Shown: positions 43,948 to 53,150, numbered from the stretch's first letter. The stretch: DNA of 64,000 bases from Ketogulonicigenium vulgare WSH-001 (GCF_000223375.1 NC_017384.1:2674501-2738500), one strand, 5' to 3'. Numbers and translations are program-made. The notes: a model not told the origin generated them from the letters alone.

Positions 43948-44867
43948 ATCCGTTGTCCTGTGTTGGTTGACCGCGCATTCGCGGCCTGCCGATCCAGTTC
44001 TCGATGACTTATAGACACGGGCCAGCCGAGAGCTTCAAGAGCATTCCGCATTTCTTCTGCCATCATCACCGAACGATGTTGGCCTCCGGTGCAGCCAAAT
44101 GCGATAGAGAGATGGGTTTTCCCCTCAGCCTGCCAGGCGGGAAGCAGAAATTCCAGCAGATCGCGGGTCCGCGTATTGAATTCACCAAAGCGCGAATCAG
44201 CCCTGACGTAATCCGCTACAGCCCCGTCCCGGCCATCAAGGGGGCGCAAGTCGGGGTTCCAATGCGGGTTGCGCAAGAAGCGGCAGTCAAACACCATATC
44301 CGCCGCGCGCGGCAGGCCGCGCTTGTAGGAAAAGGATGTGACCGTCACCGACAGGCCCACGCCCGCGCCATAGGTTGCCTCGATCTCGGCGCGCAGCTCG
44401 TGGATCGTCAGGGCGCTGGTGTCGATTAAAGTGCCAGAAATCGCGCGCACCGGCTCGAGCAAGGCGCATTCGCGGCGGATGCCCATCTGGGGCGCCTCGG
44501 CCGGTGACAGGGGGTGGCGGCGACGGGTCTCGCTGTAACGGCGGATCAGCACGTCCTCGCTGCAATCCAGATACAGCAGCTCGCCCTGCACGCCGGGGAT
44601 ATCGCCCAGTTGGCGCAGGGCCTCGAACAGGGCGGGCACGGAAAAATCGCGGTTTCGTGCGTCAATCCCCAGCGCCAAGGCGCGCGCGGGCGGCGGGCCG
44701 TCGAACAGACGCGGCAAAAGCGACAGCGGCAGGTTGTCGATCACCTCAAATCCCATATCCTCGAACGCGCGGATGGCCGTCGTGCGTCCAGCGCCTGACG
44801 GGCCGGTCACGATGACAATGCGCGGATCGGGGTCTTGCTGTGTTATCGGCTCGGCTGGCGCGTTCAT
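43944..44867 (-). CDS. rapZ: RNase adapter protein RapZ
   Basis: A 307-residue P-loop protein. VIVTGPSGAGRTTAIRAFED near residue 19 is the Walker A region, DIPGVQGELLYLDCSEDVLIR and RRHPLSPAEAPQMG follow, and SIAFGCTGGQHRSVMMAEEM near 256 is the RapZ C-terminal domain signature. RapZ binds GlmZ RNA and targets it to RNase E in E. coli; in alphaproteobacteria its role is less known. It lies between hprK and the EIIA gene. Confidence 0.96.
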   Translation of the reverse strand: MNAPAEPITQQDPDPRIVIVTGPSGAGRTTAIRAFEDMGFEVIDNLPLSLLPRLFDGPPPARALALGIDARNRDFSVPALFEALRQLGDIPGVQGELLYLDCSEDVLIRRYSETRRRHPLSPAEAPQMGIRRECALLEPVRAISGTLIDTSALTIHELRAEIEATYGAGVGLSVTVTSFSYKRGLPRAADMVFDCRFLRNPHWNPDLRPLDGRDGAVADYVRADSRFGEFNTRTRDLLEFLLPAWQAEGKTHLSIAFGCTGGQHRSVMMAEEMRNALEALGWPVSISHRELDRQAANARSTNTGQRI

Positions 44868-44878
44868 CTCCTTGGCCC

Positions 44879-45328
44879 TCAGTTAGAAAGCAGCGGGGAT
44901 CGATCATCCCGCCACATGCGAAGATAAGTATGAATCGCGGCCGGAAAATAGGAAGCCTGCGGATTGTGAAGTAACGGTAACATATGGCCGCACCACGTGA
45001 CAGACCGCGGGGGAGGTAGACGTTCAGTCTCTGCCTGATCCATCGCAATGGCAAGGACAACGCGCGCACGCGGGGTATGCGGTGCGTGCATGATGCCGAC
45101 GCCGCGTGCCTCGATCAGGCCGGTCAGACGTTCGGGGCAGGTGGCGCGCAAACCCTGCGCGCTGCCGGTGACGATCGTGCGGTCATCGGCCACAAGGCTG
45201 GCCCCCAGCGCAATCAACTGCAAGGCGAGCGCGGACTTGCCGCTGCCAGAGGCGCCCGTCAGCACAACTGCGCGCCCATCAATCGCGACGCAGCTGGCGT
45301 GGAGAATCATCGAGAGCGGCTTGGGCAT
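44879..45328 (-). CDS. hprK: HPr kinase/phosphorylase, short alphaproteobacterial form
   Basis: A 149-residue HprK catalytic domain lacking the N-terminal half seen in Firmicutes. The P loop is VVLTGASGSGKSALALQL (residues 21-38), LVADDRTIVTGSAQGLRATC contains the second nucleotide site, and LIEARGVGIMHAP is the HprK/P signature. It phosphorylates HPr on the Ser. ATG 45328 is used (ATG 45310 possible). Its promoter lies in the short gap facing pckA. Confidence 0.93.
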   Translation of the reverse strand: MPKPLSMILHASCVAIDGRAVVLTGASGSGKSALALQLIALGASLVADDRTIVTGSAQGLRATCPERLTGLIEARGVGIMHAPHTPRARVVLAIAMDQAETERLPPPRSVTWCGHMLPLLHNPQASYFPAAIHTYLRMWRDDRSPLLSN

Positions 45329-45475
45329 CGCGCGAATCAACCTTCCGTTGCCGCAGGGCCTTGCGGCGAAAGGGTGCGGTTTGGCTATAAAAAATGACCA
45401 ACGCGTCTTTTTGGCAAGCTGCCATAAAAGGCAGGTCGGCAAAATACTGCAAGCGGTTCAGGTTTAGCGTCGGAC

Positions 45476-45487
45476 GTTTGCGCTAAC
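45476..45487. promoter_or_regulatory. LacI-family-like operator upstream of pckA
   Basis: GTTTGCGCTAAC, one base off the perfect palindrome GTTAGCGCTAAC, embedded in the larger near-palindrome TTGCGCTAACGCAA (45478-45491). It lies 88 bases before pckA and 148 bases from hprK. It matches the site before pyk, which suggests a shared LacI regulator such as CceR. Confidence 0.6.
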
Positions 45488-45575
45488 GCAACTTTAAGCG
45501 GCTATTCAGCCCAGATTCTCACATGCTAAGCACCGCTTGCGAGTTTTAAGCATATCCATTTGAAGGAACAGAACT

Positions 45576-47174
45576 ATGGATCAGGGGCGCGTCAACCCGT
45601 CGATGAAGCTTGAACAACAGGGCATCAGCGGGCTTGGCCAGGTCTATTATAACTTGCTTGAGCCCGACCTTGTGAAAGCTGCAGTGCAGCGCGGCGAGGG
45701 CGAATTGGGCCAAGGCGGCACGGTGCTGGTCAATACCGGCAAATTCACCGGCCGCTCGCCCAAAGACAAGCATGTGGTCGCCACCCCCGGTGTCGAGCCC
45801 CATATCTGGTGGGACAACAACCGCCGGATGGAGCCCGAGGCCTTTGATCGTCTCTATGCCGATATGCTGGCCCATATGAAGGGCCGTGATTTCTTTGTGC
45901 AAGATCTGTTCGGTGGCGCCGATCCCGCTTACCGTCTGGATGTGCGCATGGTGACCGAGCTTGCCTGGCACGGCCTGTTCATTCGCCACCTGCTGCGTCG
46001 CCCGACCAGTGCCGAAGTTGACGCCTTTGTGCCCGAATTCACCATCATCAACGTGCCCAGCTTCCGCGCTGATCCTGAACGCCACGGCTGCCGTTCGGAT
46101 ACGGTGATCGCGCTGAACTTTGAGAAAAAGCTGATCCTGATCGGCGGCACCGAATATGCGGGCGAGAATAAAAAGTCCGTCTTTACCCTGCTGAACTACA
46201 TCCTGCCCGAAATGGGTGTGATGGCGATGCATTGCTCGGCCAACCATGCGATCGACGATCCCGAAGATTCGGCGATCTTCTTTGGCCTGTCGGGCACCGG
46301 CAAGACGACGCTTTCGTCCGATCCGGCGCGCGTGCTGGTGGGCGATGACGAACACGGTTGGTCGGATAACGGCATCTTCAACTTTGAAGGTGGCTGCTAT
46401 GCGAAAACGATCAATCTCTCGGCCGTGGCCGAGCCCGAGATCTACGCCACGACCAAGAACTTCGCGACCGTGATCGAGAATATGGTCTACGATCCCGAGA
46501 CCAAAGAGCTGGATTTCACCGACGCGAAATACACCGAGAATATGCGCTGCGCCTATCCGCTCGAGCAGATTTCGAACGCGTCCAGCACCGGTCTGGCCGG
46601 CGCGCCCAAGAATGTCATCATGCTGACCTGTGATGCCTATGGCGTGCTGCCGCCCATCGCCCGTCTGACCCCTGCGCAGGCGATGTATCACTTCCTGTCG
46701 GGCTTTACCTCGAAAACGCCGGGGACCGAGCGCGGCGTCGTTGAGCCCGAGCCGACCTTCTCGACCTGTTTCGGTGCGCCGTTCATGCCGCGCCGTCCCG
46801 AGGTTTACGGCAAGCTGCTGCAAGAAAAGATCGGCCAATATGGCGCGACCTGCTGGCTGGTGAACACCGGCTGGACCGGTGGTTCCTATGGCACGGGCAA
46901 GCGGATGCCGATCAAGGCGACCCGCGCGCTGCTGACGGCGGCGCTGGACGGCTCGTTGAACGATGTCGCGTTCCGCAAAGACCCGAACTTCGGCTTTGAG
47001 GTTCCGGTCGCCGTGCCGGGCGTTGATGATGCGCTGCTGGACCCGCGCCAGACCTGGGCGGATGCGGCGGCCTATGATGCCAAGGCCGCACAGCTGGTCG
47101 CGATGTTCTCGAAGAACTTCGAGAAATACCTGCCGTTCATTGACGAAGATGTGAAAGCCGCAGCCATCGGCTAA
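45576..47174 (+). CDS. pckA: Phosphoenolpyruvate carboxykinase (ATP)
   Basis: A 532-residue enzyme decarboxylating oxaloacetate to PEP, the key step of gluconeogenesis. [14 protein letters not shown] near residue 52 binds substrate, the kinase P loop [20 protein letters not shown] starts near 231, [20 protein letters not shown] near 249 supplies the metal Asp, and residues near 340 carry the ATP-type lid. Length is normal. It has GAAGGA upstream, an operator-like palindrome at 45476 and a terminator at 47189. Confidence 0.98.
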   Translation: MDQGRVNPSMKLEQQGISGLGQVYYNLLEPDLVKAAVQRGEGELGQGGTVLVNTGKFTGRSPKDKHVVATPGVEPHIWWDNNRRMEPEAFDRLYADMLAHMKGRDFFVQDLFGGADPAYRLDVRMVTELAWHGLFIRHLLRRPTSAEVDAFVPEFTIINVPSFRADPERHGCRSDTVIALNFEKKLILIGGTEYAGENKKSVFTLLNYILPEMGVMAMHCSANHAIDDPEDSAIFFGLSGTGKTTLSSDPARVLVGDDEHGWSDNGIFNFEGGCYAKTINLSAVAEPEIYATTKNFATVIENMVYDPETKELDFTDAKYTENMRCAYPLEQISNASSTGLAGAPKNVIMLTCDAYGVLPPIARLTPAQAMYHFLSGFTSKTPGTERGVVEPEPTFSTCFGAPFMPRRPEVYGKLLQEKIGQYGATCWLVNTGWTGGSYGTGKRMPIKATRALLTAALDGSLNDVAFRKDPNFGFEVPVAVPGVDDALLDPRQTWADAAAYDAKAAQLVAMFSKNFEKYLPFIDEDVKAAAIG

Positions 47175-47188
47175 AACCAACCAAATAA

Positions 47189-47225
47189 GGGGCTCGGCGG
47201 CGGAAACGCGCCGGGCCTTTTGCTT
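47189..47225 (+). terminator. Terminator after pckA
   Basis: Stem GGCTCGGCG / CGCCGGGCC (one G-U pair) with a loop of about 9 bases, followed by TTTTGCTTTG. Confidence 0.88.
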
Positions 47226-47285
47226 TGCGGCTTTACAAACACACCCTGCTGCGGATGCTGAACCTGCATAGAGTAGGAGATGACA

Positions 47286-47768
47286 ATGCGTATTGCCGCC
47301 CAACTACTTACAGGTCTTGCCCTTGCTGCGGGGCTTGCCGCGCCCGCCATGGCGCAAAGCCAACGCAACACCGCAGGTGTTGATATCGGCGCTGTCTGCC
47401 CCTCGGGCTTCACCAGCACCGCAACCGCCGCAACAGTGCCGGTTCTGGCCTGGACCGACCATGTTCCCGCATCGCCGGGTTTTGGTTTTGCGACACGCGC
47501 GAATGTGAACGTGCCCGCAGGCAGTGGTGATCTGGTGCTGACACTGACCCGTCCGACGCTGGACGGCGGCACGACGCAGGAACAGTTCCGCCAACAGATC
47601 AATGGTCAGGGCGTCTCGGCCTTTGCCTATACATTCGCGACCCCGGACGAGACGGTTGCTGGCACCTGGCGCCTTGTGGCCGAGGCGGGCGGCGCGCAGA
47701 TCTATACGGCTGAGGTCACCGTCTATACGCCCGGCGCGAACGACTCGCTGATCGCAAGCTGTTCCTGA
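47286..47768 (+). CDS. Secreted protein, DUF3859-like
   Basis: A 160-residue protein starting at ATG 47286 (AGGAGA five bases upstream) with a Sec signal peptide of about 24 residues ending AAPAMAQ. The mature part has two cysteines (GAVCPSG and SLIASCS) that could form a disulfide, and a beta-sandwich-like body: VPASPGFGFATRANVNVPAG, then TFATPDETVAGTWRLVAEAG and IYTAEVTVYTPG. This fits DUF3859, a periplasmic domain of unknown function; the family link is moderate. It is monocistronic between pckA and the RNase T2 gene. Confidence 0.72.
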   Translation: MRIAAQLLTGLALAAGLAAPAMAQSQRNTAGVDIGAVCPSGFTSTATAATVPVLAWTDHVPASPGFGFATRANVNVPAGSGDLVLTLTRPTLDGGTTQEQFRQQINGQGVSAFAYTFATPDETVAGTWRLVAEAGGAQIYTAEVTVYTPGANDSLIASCS

Positions 47769-47788
47769 TACAGGATTAGCGCACGGGA

Positions 47789-48430
47789 TTAGCGCACTGG
47801 CGACATCAGCGCGTTATCCAGCGTGCAGTCACGAATGACATCCGCGCCGCATTGGCGCGGATCAAGGTCGCGGGTCAGACAGATCCGCACCTCTTGAATG
47901 CGGCCCGCGCGGCAAGTGATCGTGATTTGATCTGCCAAAAGCCCCTGATTTTCCTGCATAAACGCGTCTTCGACCAGTGATGCGGGCAGTTCGATTGGGC
48001 GTTGGAGCCGCTCGAATGCCGTGGGCTTTGCAATGCTGTCATAGGCGCTGCGGGCAAGGGCAAAGTAATCGCGCGGCGGCAGGCCCGCGCAGGCCCCGTG
48101 TTTGTTCCATTGATACCATGCCAGGCCGGATGTCCCCATGATATCCGCCATAGCGGCCGTTTGCGCGCGGCTGGGGGGCGTATAGGCGCTGTGGCAATCC
48201 TGCGGCCAGCCCCGTTCATATTGCGGCCACAGCCCGTGCAGGACCCACCCATGCGTGCCGTCGCATTGCGGCGAGGCGCTGGCATCGCCCTCCAGCGCGC
48301 ACCAGGTGGGCGACCATGACAGCGCCATCACGTAATAGTCGAAATCACCTGCCGTGCCGCGCTGCTGCGCCTGTACGGGCAGCGCGAGGGTCATCAGCAG
48401 CATCAGGACGCGCAGCAGGGGTCTGGACAT
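47789..48430 (-). CDS. Ribonuclease T2 family protein
   Basis: A 213-residue secreted RNase. The signal peptide RPLLRVLMLLMTLALPVQAQ lies at residues 3-22. The catalytic boxes are CAS1 THGWVLHGLWPQY near 60 and CAS2 LAWYQWNKHGACAG near 100, with the two His and a Lys. Cysteines WCALEG, CHSAY and CLTRDL may form disulfides. It cleaves RNA through a 2',3'-cyclic intermediate in the periplasm or outside. ATG 48430 gives the signal peptide; longer frames do not. The gene is divergent from trcR. Confidence 0.92.
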   Translation of the reverse strand: MSRPLLRVLMLLMTLALPVQAQQRGTAGDFDYYVMALSWSPTWCALEGDASASPQCDGTHGWVLHGLWPQYERGWPQDCHSAYTPPSRAQTAAMADIMGTSGLAWYQWNKHGACAGLPPRDYFALARSAYDSIAKPTAFERLQRPIELPASLVEDAFMQENQGLLADQITITCRAGRIQEVRICLTRDLDPRQCGADVIRDCTLDNALMSPVR

Positions 48431-48557
48431 TTTGGGCTTTCCTTGGGGCACGGGGCTGACTATAGATGCTGAAAGCCCCCTGACAACACGTCTTGGGCCG
48501 GTTAACCGGCCCGCCCCTTTCCGGGGCAGGGGAGAGAATTGTTTGACGAGGTGCCTT

Positions 48558-49301
48558 ATGGCTGACAAACCGATCATGGCGCGGGCCACTGCCGTCTGGC
48601 TGGTGGACAACACGACGCTGAGCTTCAAGCAGATCGCCGATTTCACCGGCATGCACGAGCTGGAAATTCAAGGCATTGCCGATGGTGATGTGGCAACGGG
48701 CGTCAAAGGTTTTGACCCGATTGCCAACAACCAACTGGCGGCCGAGGAAATCGCAAAAGGCGAAGCCAGCCCGCTGCACAAGCTGAAGCTGAAATTCAAC
48801 CCCGCCGCCGTTGGCGAGGAAAAGCGCCGCGGCCCGCGTTATACCCCGCTGTCCAAGCGTCAGGATCGCCCCGCAGGTATCCTGTGGCTGGTGAAATTCC
48901 ACCCGGAACTTGCCGATGCGCAGATCGCCAAGCTGATCGGCACCACCAAGCCGACCATCCAGGCCATCCGCGAGCGGACGCATTGGAACATCCAGAACAT
49001 CGACCCGATTGACCCGGTTGCGCTGGGCCTGTGCCGTCAGTCCGAATTGGACGCTCAGGTGCAGAAGGCGAACGAGAAGAAGGCCCGCGAAGGCGGCACG
49101 ATGACCGATGATGAGCGTCGCAAGCTGCTGTCGACCGAGCAGAGCCTGTCGATGCCTGCCGAGCCGCGCATCCCCAGCGCGATTGCGGGTCTCGAGACCT
49201 TCTCGCTGTCCGAGAGCAAGGCAGAAGAGGCGCTGGATGCAGATAGCTTCTTTAACCTGCCCGCAGGCGGCGACGATGATGACGAAGACGACGACCGCTA
49301 A
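48558..49301 (+). CDS. trcR: DUF1013 transcriptional regulator TrcR
   Basis: A 247-residue alphaproteobacterial regulator with two HTH-like segments: TAVWLVDNTTLSFKQIADFT near residue 10 and WLVKFHPELADAQIAKLIGT near 111, joined by RYTPLSKRQDRPAGIL. The last 20 residues are strongly acidic (GGDDDDEDDDR). In Caulobacter the DUF1013 protein TrcR travels with RNA polymerase and affects the cell cycle. ATG 48558 begins the conserved MADKPIMARATAVWL. A terminator follows at 49318. Confidence 0.93.
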   Translation: MADKPIMARATAVWLVDNTTLSFKQIADFTGMHELEIQGIADGDVATGVKGFDPIANNQLAAEEIAKGEASPLHKLKLKFNPAAVGEEKRRGPRYTPLSKRQDRPAGILWLVKFHPELADAQIAKLIGTTKPTIQAIRERTHWNIQNIDPIDPVALGLCRQSELDAQVQKANEKKAREGGTMTDDERRKLLSTEQSLSMPAEPRIPSAIAGLETFSLSESKAEEALDADSFFNLPAGGDDDDEDDDR

Positions 49302-49317
49302 GGTTCGCGCCTAAATG

Positions 49318-49352
49318 AAAACCCGGCAGAGTGATCTGCCGGGTTTTTTTTT
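49318..49352. terminator. Bidirectional terminator between trcR and opgH
   Basis: Stem AAACCCGGCAGA / TCTGCCGGGTTT with GTGA loop and a run of nine T on the plus strand. On the minus strand it ends CCGGGTTTTCATTT and closes the opg operon. Confidence 0.93.
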
Positions 49353-51096
49353 ATTGTGCTGGGTGTGCCGCCCATTCATCGCAGATCGCCTGATGGCGGG
49401 TGACGATAGGGGGCTGCGCGCGTTCTTGCGGGACGCTGAACAGCGCGGTGCGGCTGGGGCGCGACGACCACATGATGATCAGCGGCGCGGCGATCATCGG
49501 AAGGCCCACCGGCAATAGCCATGGCACAAGTGCGGGGGTCAGCCAAATGGCGGCGATCAGGCCCACAATGCCGGTCAGGCTGATCCAATTGCTGGCGGCC
49601 CAAGCATCACGCAGATTCAGACGGCCATCGCCCCTGTTGTTCGGTGGCCAGCCGCCGTCACGCCCCATCAGCACCTGTATGACGGATCGGGTCTGATACA
49701 TCAAAAATACCGGCGCCATTAGGCTAGAGGACAGCAGCTCGGCCAATGCCGAAAGGCCCGCCAGCCCTGCGCCGCCAAAGCCGCGCGTGCGGCCCGTCAG
49801 CGCGGCTTTCAACCACACCAGCATCTTTGGCATGATCAAAAGGCCAATGACCCCGACCGCAAGGCCAATCGCCTTGGATGTCTGGTCTGGCGGCAGCACC
49901 GGGAATTGCCAGTATTCATTGGGGTAGTAGTTCGGCTGGTTTGTCGCGGTCAGCGGGGCCAGAATGCTGGCGATAATGAAGGCCAGCCAGAACAGTGGCG
50001 AGATATAGGCCAAAATGCCCTGCAAAAAGGTGAACCTGCTCCAGCCTTTCAGGCCGGGGGCCAGGATCAGCTTGCTGTGTTGCAGGTTGCCTTGGCACCA
50101 CCGGCGGTCACGCTTGGCATGATCGACGATATTCTCGGGGCCTTCCTCGTACGAGCCGCCCAGATCGTCATCCAGACGCACCGTCCAGTTGTTGCGCGCC
50201 AGCAGCGCTGCCTCGACATAATCATGGCTGAGGATATGGCCGCCAAAGGGGGCTTTGCCGGGCAGCACGGGCAGGCCGCAGCTTTCGGCAAAGGCGTTGA
50301 CGCGCGTGATGGCGTTATGGCCCCAGAACGGCCCGGTGCGGCCCTGTAGCATCGCCTGGCCGCGCGCGAATACCGGCGAGTGGAAAGCGGCGGCAAATTG
50401 CTGCCCGCGCCCAAAGCGGGATTTCGCGTTCACGATCTGTGGCAGCGTCTGGATCAGGCCCATATCGGGCGCAGCCTCCATCCGGCGGGCGAGGGCGACG
50501 ATCGTCTCGCCTTCCATCAGGCTGTCAGCGTCCAAAATCACCGCGAAATCATAGGCCGCGCCAGAGGTCGCGATAAAGCTTTCGATATTGCCGGCCTTTT
50601 TGCCGCTATTCTCGTCGCGGCGGCGATAGAACATGCGGCCATGGCCGCCCCGCACATCCAGCAGGTGGTGAAACCAGACCCATTCCTGCGCGGCGCGTGC
50701 GTCATCGCGCGTGTCGGACAGAATGGCGATGTCAAAGCTGGCGCCATAGCCGGTGGCCTGCAGCGATTCATCCATCGCGGCCAGACGGGCAAAGGTCTCG
50801 CGCGGGTCCTCGTTATACATCGGCATCAGCACGACGGTGCGGGTGCTGAGAGGGCCGCTTGTCTCGGGCTGCTTTGGCGCGCGCGTCAGAAGGCCAAGGA
50901 AGGCGCCGGACGCGCCAATCGCCAGCCAAGCGGTCGAGATAAAGATCAGCCCCGCGCGCAGGATATCGAACGCGTCGATCCCGTCAGAGGCGCCGAACTG
51001 CAAAAACAGGTAAAAGCCTCCACCCCCCGCGACCAATGCCGCGAGGATTTGAAAGCCACGGCCTGCGGCCAAAAGCCAAAGCCTGAACGCATCCAT
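49351..51096 (-). CDS. opgH: Glucan glucosyltransferase OpgH, main reading frame
   Basis: A 581-residue GT2 enzyme that makes periplasmic glucans. TM helices near the N-terminus precede the GT domain: MPMYNEDPRETFARL near 92, ILSDTRDDARAAQEWVW, YRRRDENSGKKAGNIESF, ILDADSLMEGETIVALARRM near 190, GPFWGHNAITRV, HILSHDYVEAALL, RDRRWCQGNLQHS near 330 (QxxRW). Further TM segments follow. ATG 51096 is in the same frame as the upstream ORF 51100-51297, separated only by TAA-AGG, so opgH appears interrupted by a stop codon. The N-terminal segment is therefore missing from this chain unless read-through or reinitiation occurs. Confidence 0.92.
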   Translation of the reverse strand: MDAFRLWLLAAGRGFQILAALVAGGGGFYLFLQFGASDGIDAFDILRAGLIFISTAWLAIGASGAFLGLLTRAPKQPETSGPLSTRTVVLMPMYNEDPRETFARLAAMDESLQATGYGASFDIAILSDTRDDARAAQEWVWFHHLLDVRGGHGRMFYRRRDENSGKKAGNIESFIATSGAAYDFAVILDADSLMEGETIVALARRMEAAPDMGLIQTLPQIVNAKSRFGRGQQFAAAFHSPVFARGQAMLQGRTGPFWGHNAITRVNAFAESCGLPVLPGKAPFGGHILSHDYVEAALLARNNWTVRLDDDLGGSYEEGPENIVDHAKRDRRWCQGNLQHSKLILAPGLKGWSRFTFLQGILAYISPLFWLAFIIASILAPLTATNQPNYYPNEYWQFPVLPPDQTSKAIGLAVGVIGLLIMPKMLVWLKAALTGRTRGFGGAGLAGLSALAELLSSSLMAPVFLMYQTRSVIQVLMGRDGGWPPNNRGDGRLNLRDAWAASNWISLTGIVGLIAAIWLTPALVPWLLPVGLPMIAAPLIIMWSSRPSRTALFSVPQERAQPPIVTRHQAICDEWAAHPAQ

Positions 51097-51099
51097 CCT

Positions 51100-51297
51100 T
51101 TAGCTGCGGGCCCCGGATATATGTTTTCCAAAGCGCAGCGCCATTTGTGCCCATTCGGCCAAGGTCTCACGCAGGCTACGCTGCGTGGGAACCAGCACCT
51201 GACGGGGCATGGCAAGGGGGGCCACCGGGGGCAGCGCATTGAACTGCGCCTCGGCTTTGGTGGTGTCCATCGTATTCACGTCCATCAGATCTTTCAT
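51100..51297 (-). CDS. N-terminal fragment of opgH ending in an in-frame stop
   Basis: A 65-residue open frame whose ATG overlaps the opgG stop codon (ATGA), exactly where opgH should begin. It contains NALPPVAPLAMPRQVLVP, a short Pro-rich motif like the cytoplasmic N-terminus of OpgH, and ends GKHISGARS then TAA. The next codon is AGG and the one after is the ATG of the main opgH frame, with no frame change. This looks like a single nonsense substitution or a real stop with coupled reinitiation; a separate small protein is less likely. Confidence 0.75.
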   Translation of the reverse strand: MKDLMDVNTMDTTKAEAQFNALPPVAPLAMPRQVLVPTQRSLRETLAEWAQMALRFGKHISGARS

Positions 51298-52904
51298 GCG
51301 CGCACCCATTGATACAGCCACACTTCAGACAACTTGCGATCATAACCTGCGAAATGGGCAGACAGCTCGACAGGTCCATCGCCGGTCGGGGTCACATCCA
51401 ACACAAGGCGCCAGTCGCCATTGGCGGCAAGTCTCTCGTGATGCATATGGGTGGTCTCGCCGCCCGTTACATGGACGACGGCTTCAAAATTTTGGTCATC
51501 GGCGGGAAGCCGCGCCATCATGCCGCCGCGGAAGTCGATCACGAACTTGCGCGAGGCACCGTCATGTTCCACACCCGACACGCCACCGTGACCTGCGCGC
51601 ATTTCATGCACATAGGCCAGATCGGCATCCGGATTCTCGGGCAGGGCGCCCCAGATCAGATCATAGCTGAATTCCAGCGCGTCACCGGCGCGGGCCGGGG
51701 CCTCGGGCACCCAGAAGGCGACGATATTGTCATTGGTTTCCAGATCGGTCGGGATTTCCAGCAGGCGGACGTAGCCCTTGCCCCAATCACCGCGCGGCTG
51801 CACCATGATCGAGGGGCGACGCTCGTAATAAGCCTCGGCGTCTTGGTAATTTTCGAAGTCGCGGTCGCGCTGGATCAGACCAAAGCCGCGCGGGTTTTCT
51901 TCGCCAAGGAAGCTGCCCGACAGGCGCGGCGGGTTGTTCAGCGGACGCCACAGCACATCGCCGCCGTTGCGGATCAGCTTTAGCCCGTCGCTGTCATGCA
52001 CGCTGGGGCGGTAGTCGTCGAATTCAGCGCGGTTCTTTTCCGAATAAAGGAACATGCTGGTCAGCGGTGCCACACCCAGAACCGAAACATCGCGGCGCAT
52101 GTACAGGCGCGCCGTCACGCCGATGACGGTATCTTCGCCGGGGTTGATTTCGAACCGATAGGCACCGGTCAGGCTGACGCTTTCCAGCGCGGCATAGACC
52201 ACGATGCGCGACGGGTCCGTGCCGCGATCGATGTAGAACCGCGTGAAGGTCGGGAATTCCTCGCCCTCAGAGGCACCGGTGTTTACAGCCAGGCCGCGCG
52301 CGCTGGCGCCATAGCTGTTGCCGCGGCCAAGCGCGCGGAAATAGCTGGCGCCCAAGAAGGCGATCAGCTCATCCATAATGTCGGGACGGTTCAATGCGTA
52401 ATGCAGACGGAAACCCGCAACGCCCGGCAGATCGAAATGCTGCGGCACGCGGGCCGCAAGCTCGCCGCGATATTCGAAATCGTCGCTCGAGAAGATCATC
52501 GGGCGGGCCTCTTCTCCCGTCACCTCGAACATGCGCACGGGCGAGGGGAACAGCCAGCCCATGTGAAAGCTATGGATCTGGAAAGGCAGATGCTCGGCCG
52601 CGCCGCGTGCACGTTCCGGCAGGAAATTGATCGCGCGATAATCGTCATAGGTCAGCGTATTGAGGAAACCATCATCCACCGTCTCAACCACATGGGGTTG
52701 GGTGGCGAGGGTCCGCATCTCATCGCTGAGGCGATCAAAGCTGAACGGCATGGGGCCATCTGGCAGATCACCCGAGGCCTCTTGTGCGAATACACCAGAG
52801 GCCAGCGGCAGGATCATTGCCGACAGGGCCGTGCTTTTCAGCAAGTTGCGACGGGTCATGAAGGGAAGCAGGGAGTTAACCTGGGAGGTGGTCGGCGTGG
52901 CCAT
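51294..52904 (-). CDS. opgG: Periplasmic glucan biosynthesis protein OpgG/MdoG
   Basis: A 536-residue periplasmic protein needed for glucan branching or release. An N-terminal signal with TRRNLLKSTALSAM-type twin-arginine sequence ends near GVFAQEA. The MdoG beta-sandwich domain follows (FSFDRLSDEMRTLA, FSSDDFEYRGELAARVPQHF, FYIDRGTDPSRIVVYAALES, DVLWRPLNNPPRLSGSF, ERRPSIMVQPRGDWGKG), then the Ig-like C-terminal domain. Start 52904 (MATPTT) or 52859 (MTRRNLL) are both possible; Tat export is inferred. Its stop overlaps the next ORF start (ATGA). Confidence 0.95.
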   Translation of the reverse strand: MATPTTSQVNSLLPFMTRRNLLKSTALSAMILPLASGVFAQEASGDLPDGPMPFSFDRLSDEMRTLATQPHVVETVDDGFLNTLTYDDYRAINFLPERARGAAEHLPFQIHSFHMGWLFPSPVRMFEVTGEEARPMIFSSDDFEYRGELAARVPQHFDLPGVAGFRLHYALNRPDIMDELIAFLGASYFRALGRGNSYGASARGLAVNTGASEGEEFPTFTRFYIDRGTDPSRIVVYAALESVSLTGAYRFEINPGEDTVIGVTARLYMRRDVSVLGVAPLTSMFLYSEKNRAEFDDYRPSVHDSDGLKLIRNGGDVLWRPLNNPPRLSGSFLGEENPRGFGLIQRDRDFENYQDAEAYYERRPSIMVQPRGDWGKGYVRLLEIPTDLETNDNIVAFWVPEAPARAGDALEFSYDLIWGALPENPDADLAYVHEMRAGHGGVSGVEHDGASRKFVIDFRGGMMARLPADDQNFEAVVHVTGGETTHMHHERLAANGDWRLVLDVTPTGDGPVELSAHFAGYDRKLSEVWLYQWVRA

Positions 52905-53150
52905 CTGTTTACAGAAACCTAAGTTTGGGTAAAGCACCCGGCTCCGGACCCGCCGGAGCACCGCCTGCGGGGGTCATGGAAGACCGCATTGCTTCTTCAT
53001 TTACACGGCCAATTTTGGCTTGCAAGAGGGTGAAATCAAGGCTTTCGCTGTGTCAGATATGCGCGCCTTGCATAGCATAGCGGCATCTTGCCTATCCTTA
53101 TGGGTTTTATAAGAATATTTCTGCTCAACGCGTCAATTATGGGACTGAAA

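Noticed and set aside
45546..47303. 585-codon open frame on the minus strand opposite pckA
   Set aside because: pckA is complete with all motifs on the plus strand; the antisense frame is a by-product of GC-rich codon use and its translation shows no domain.
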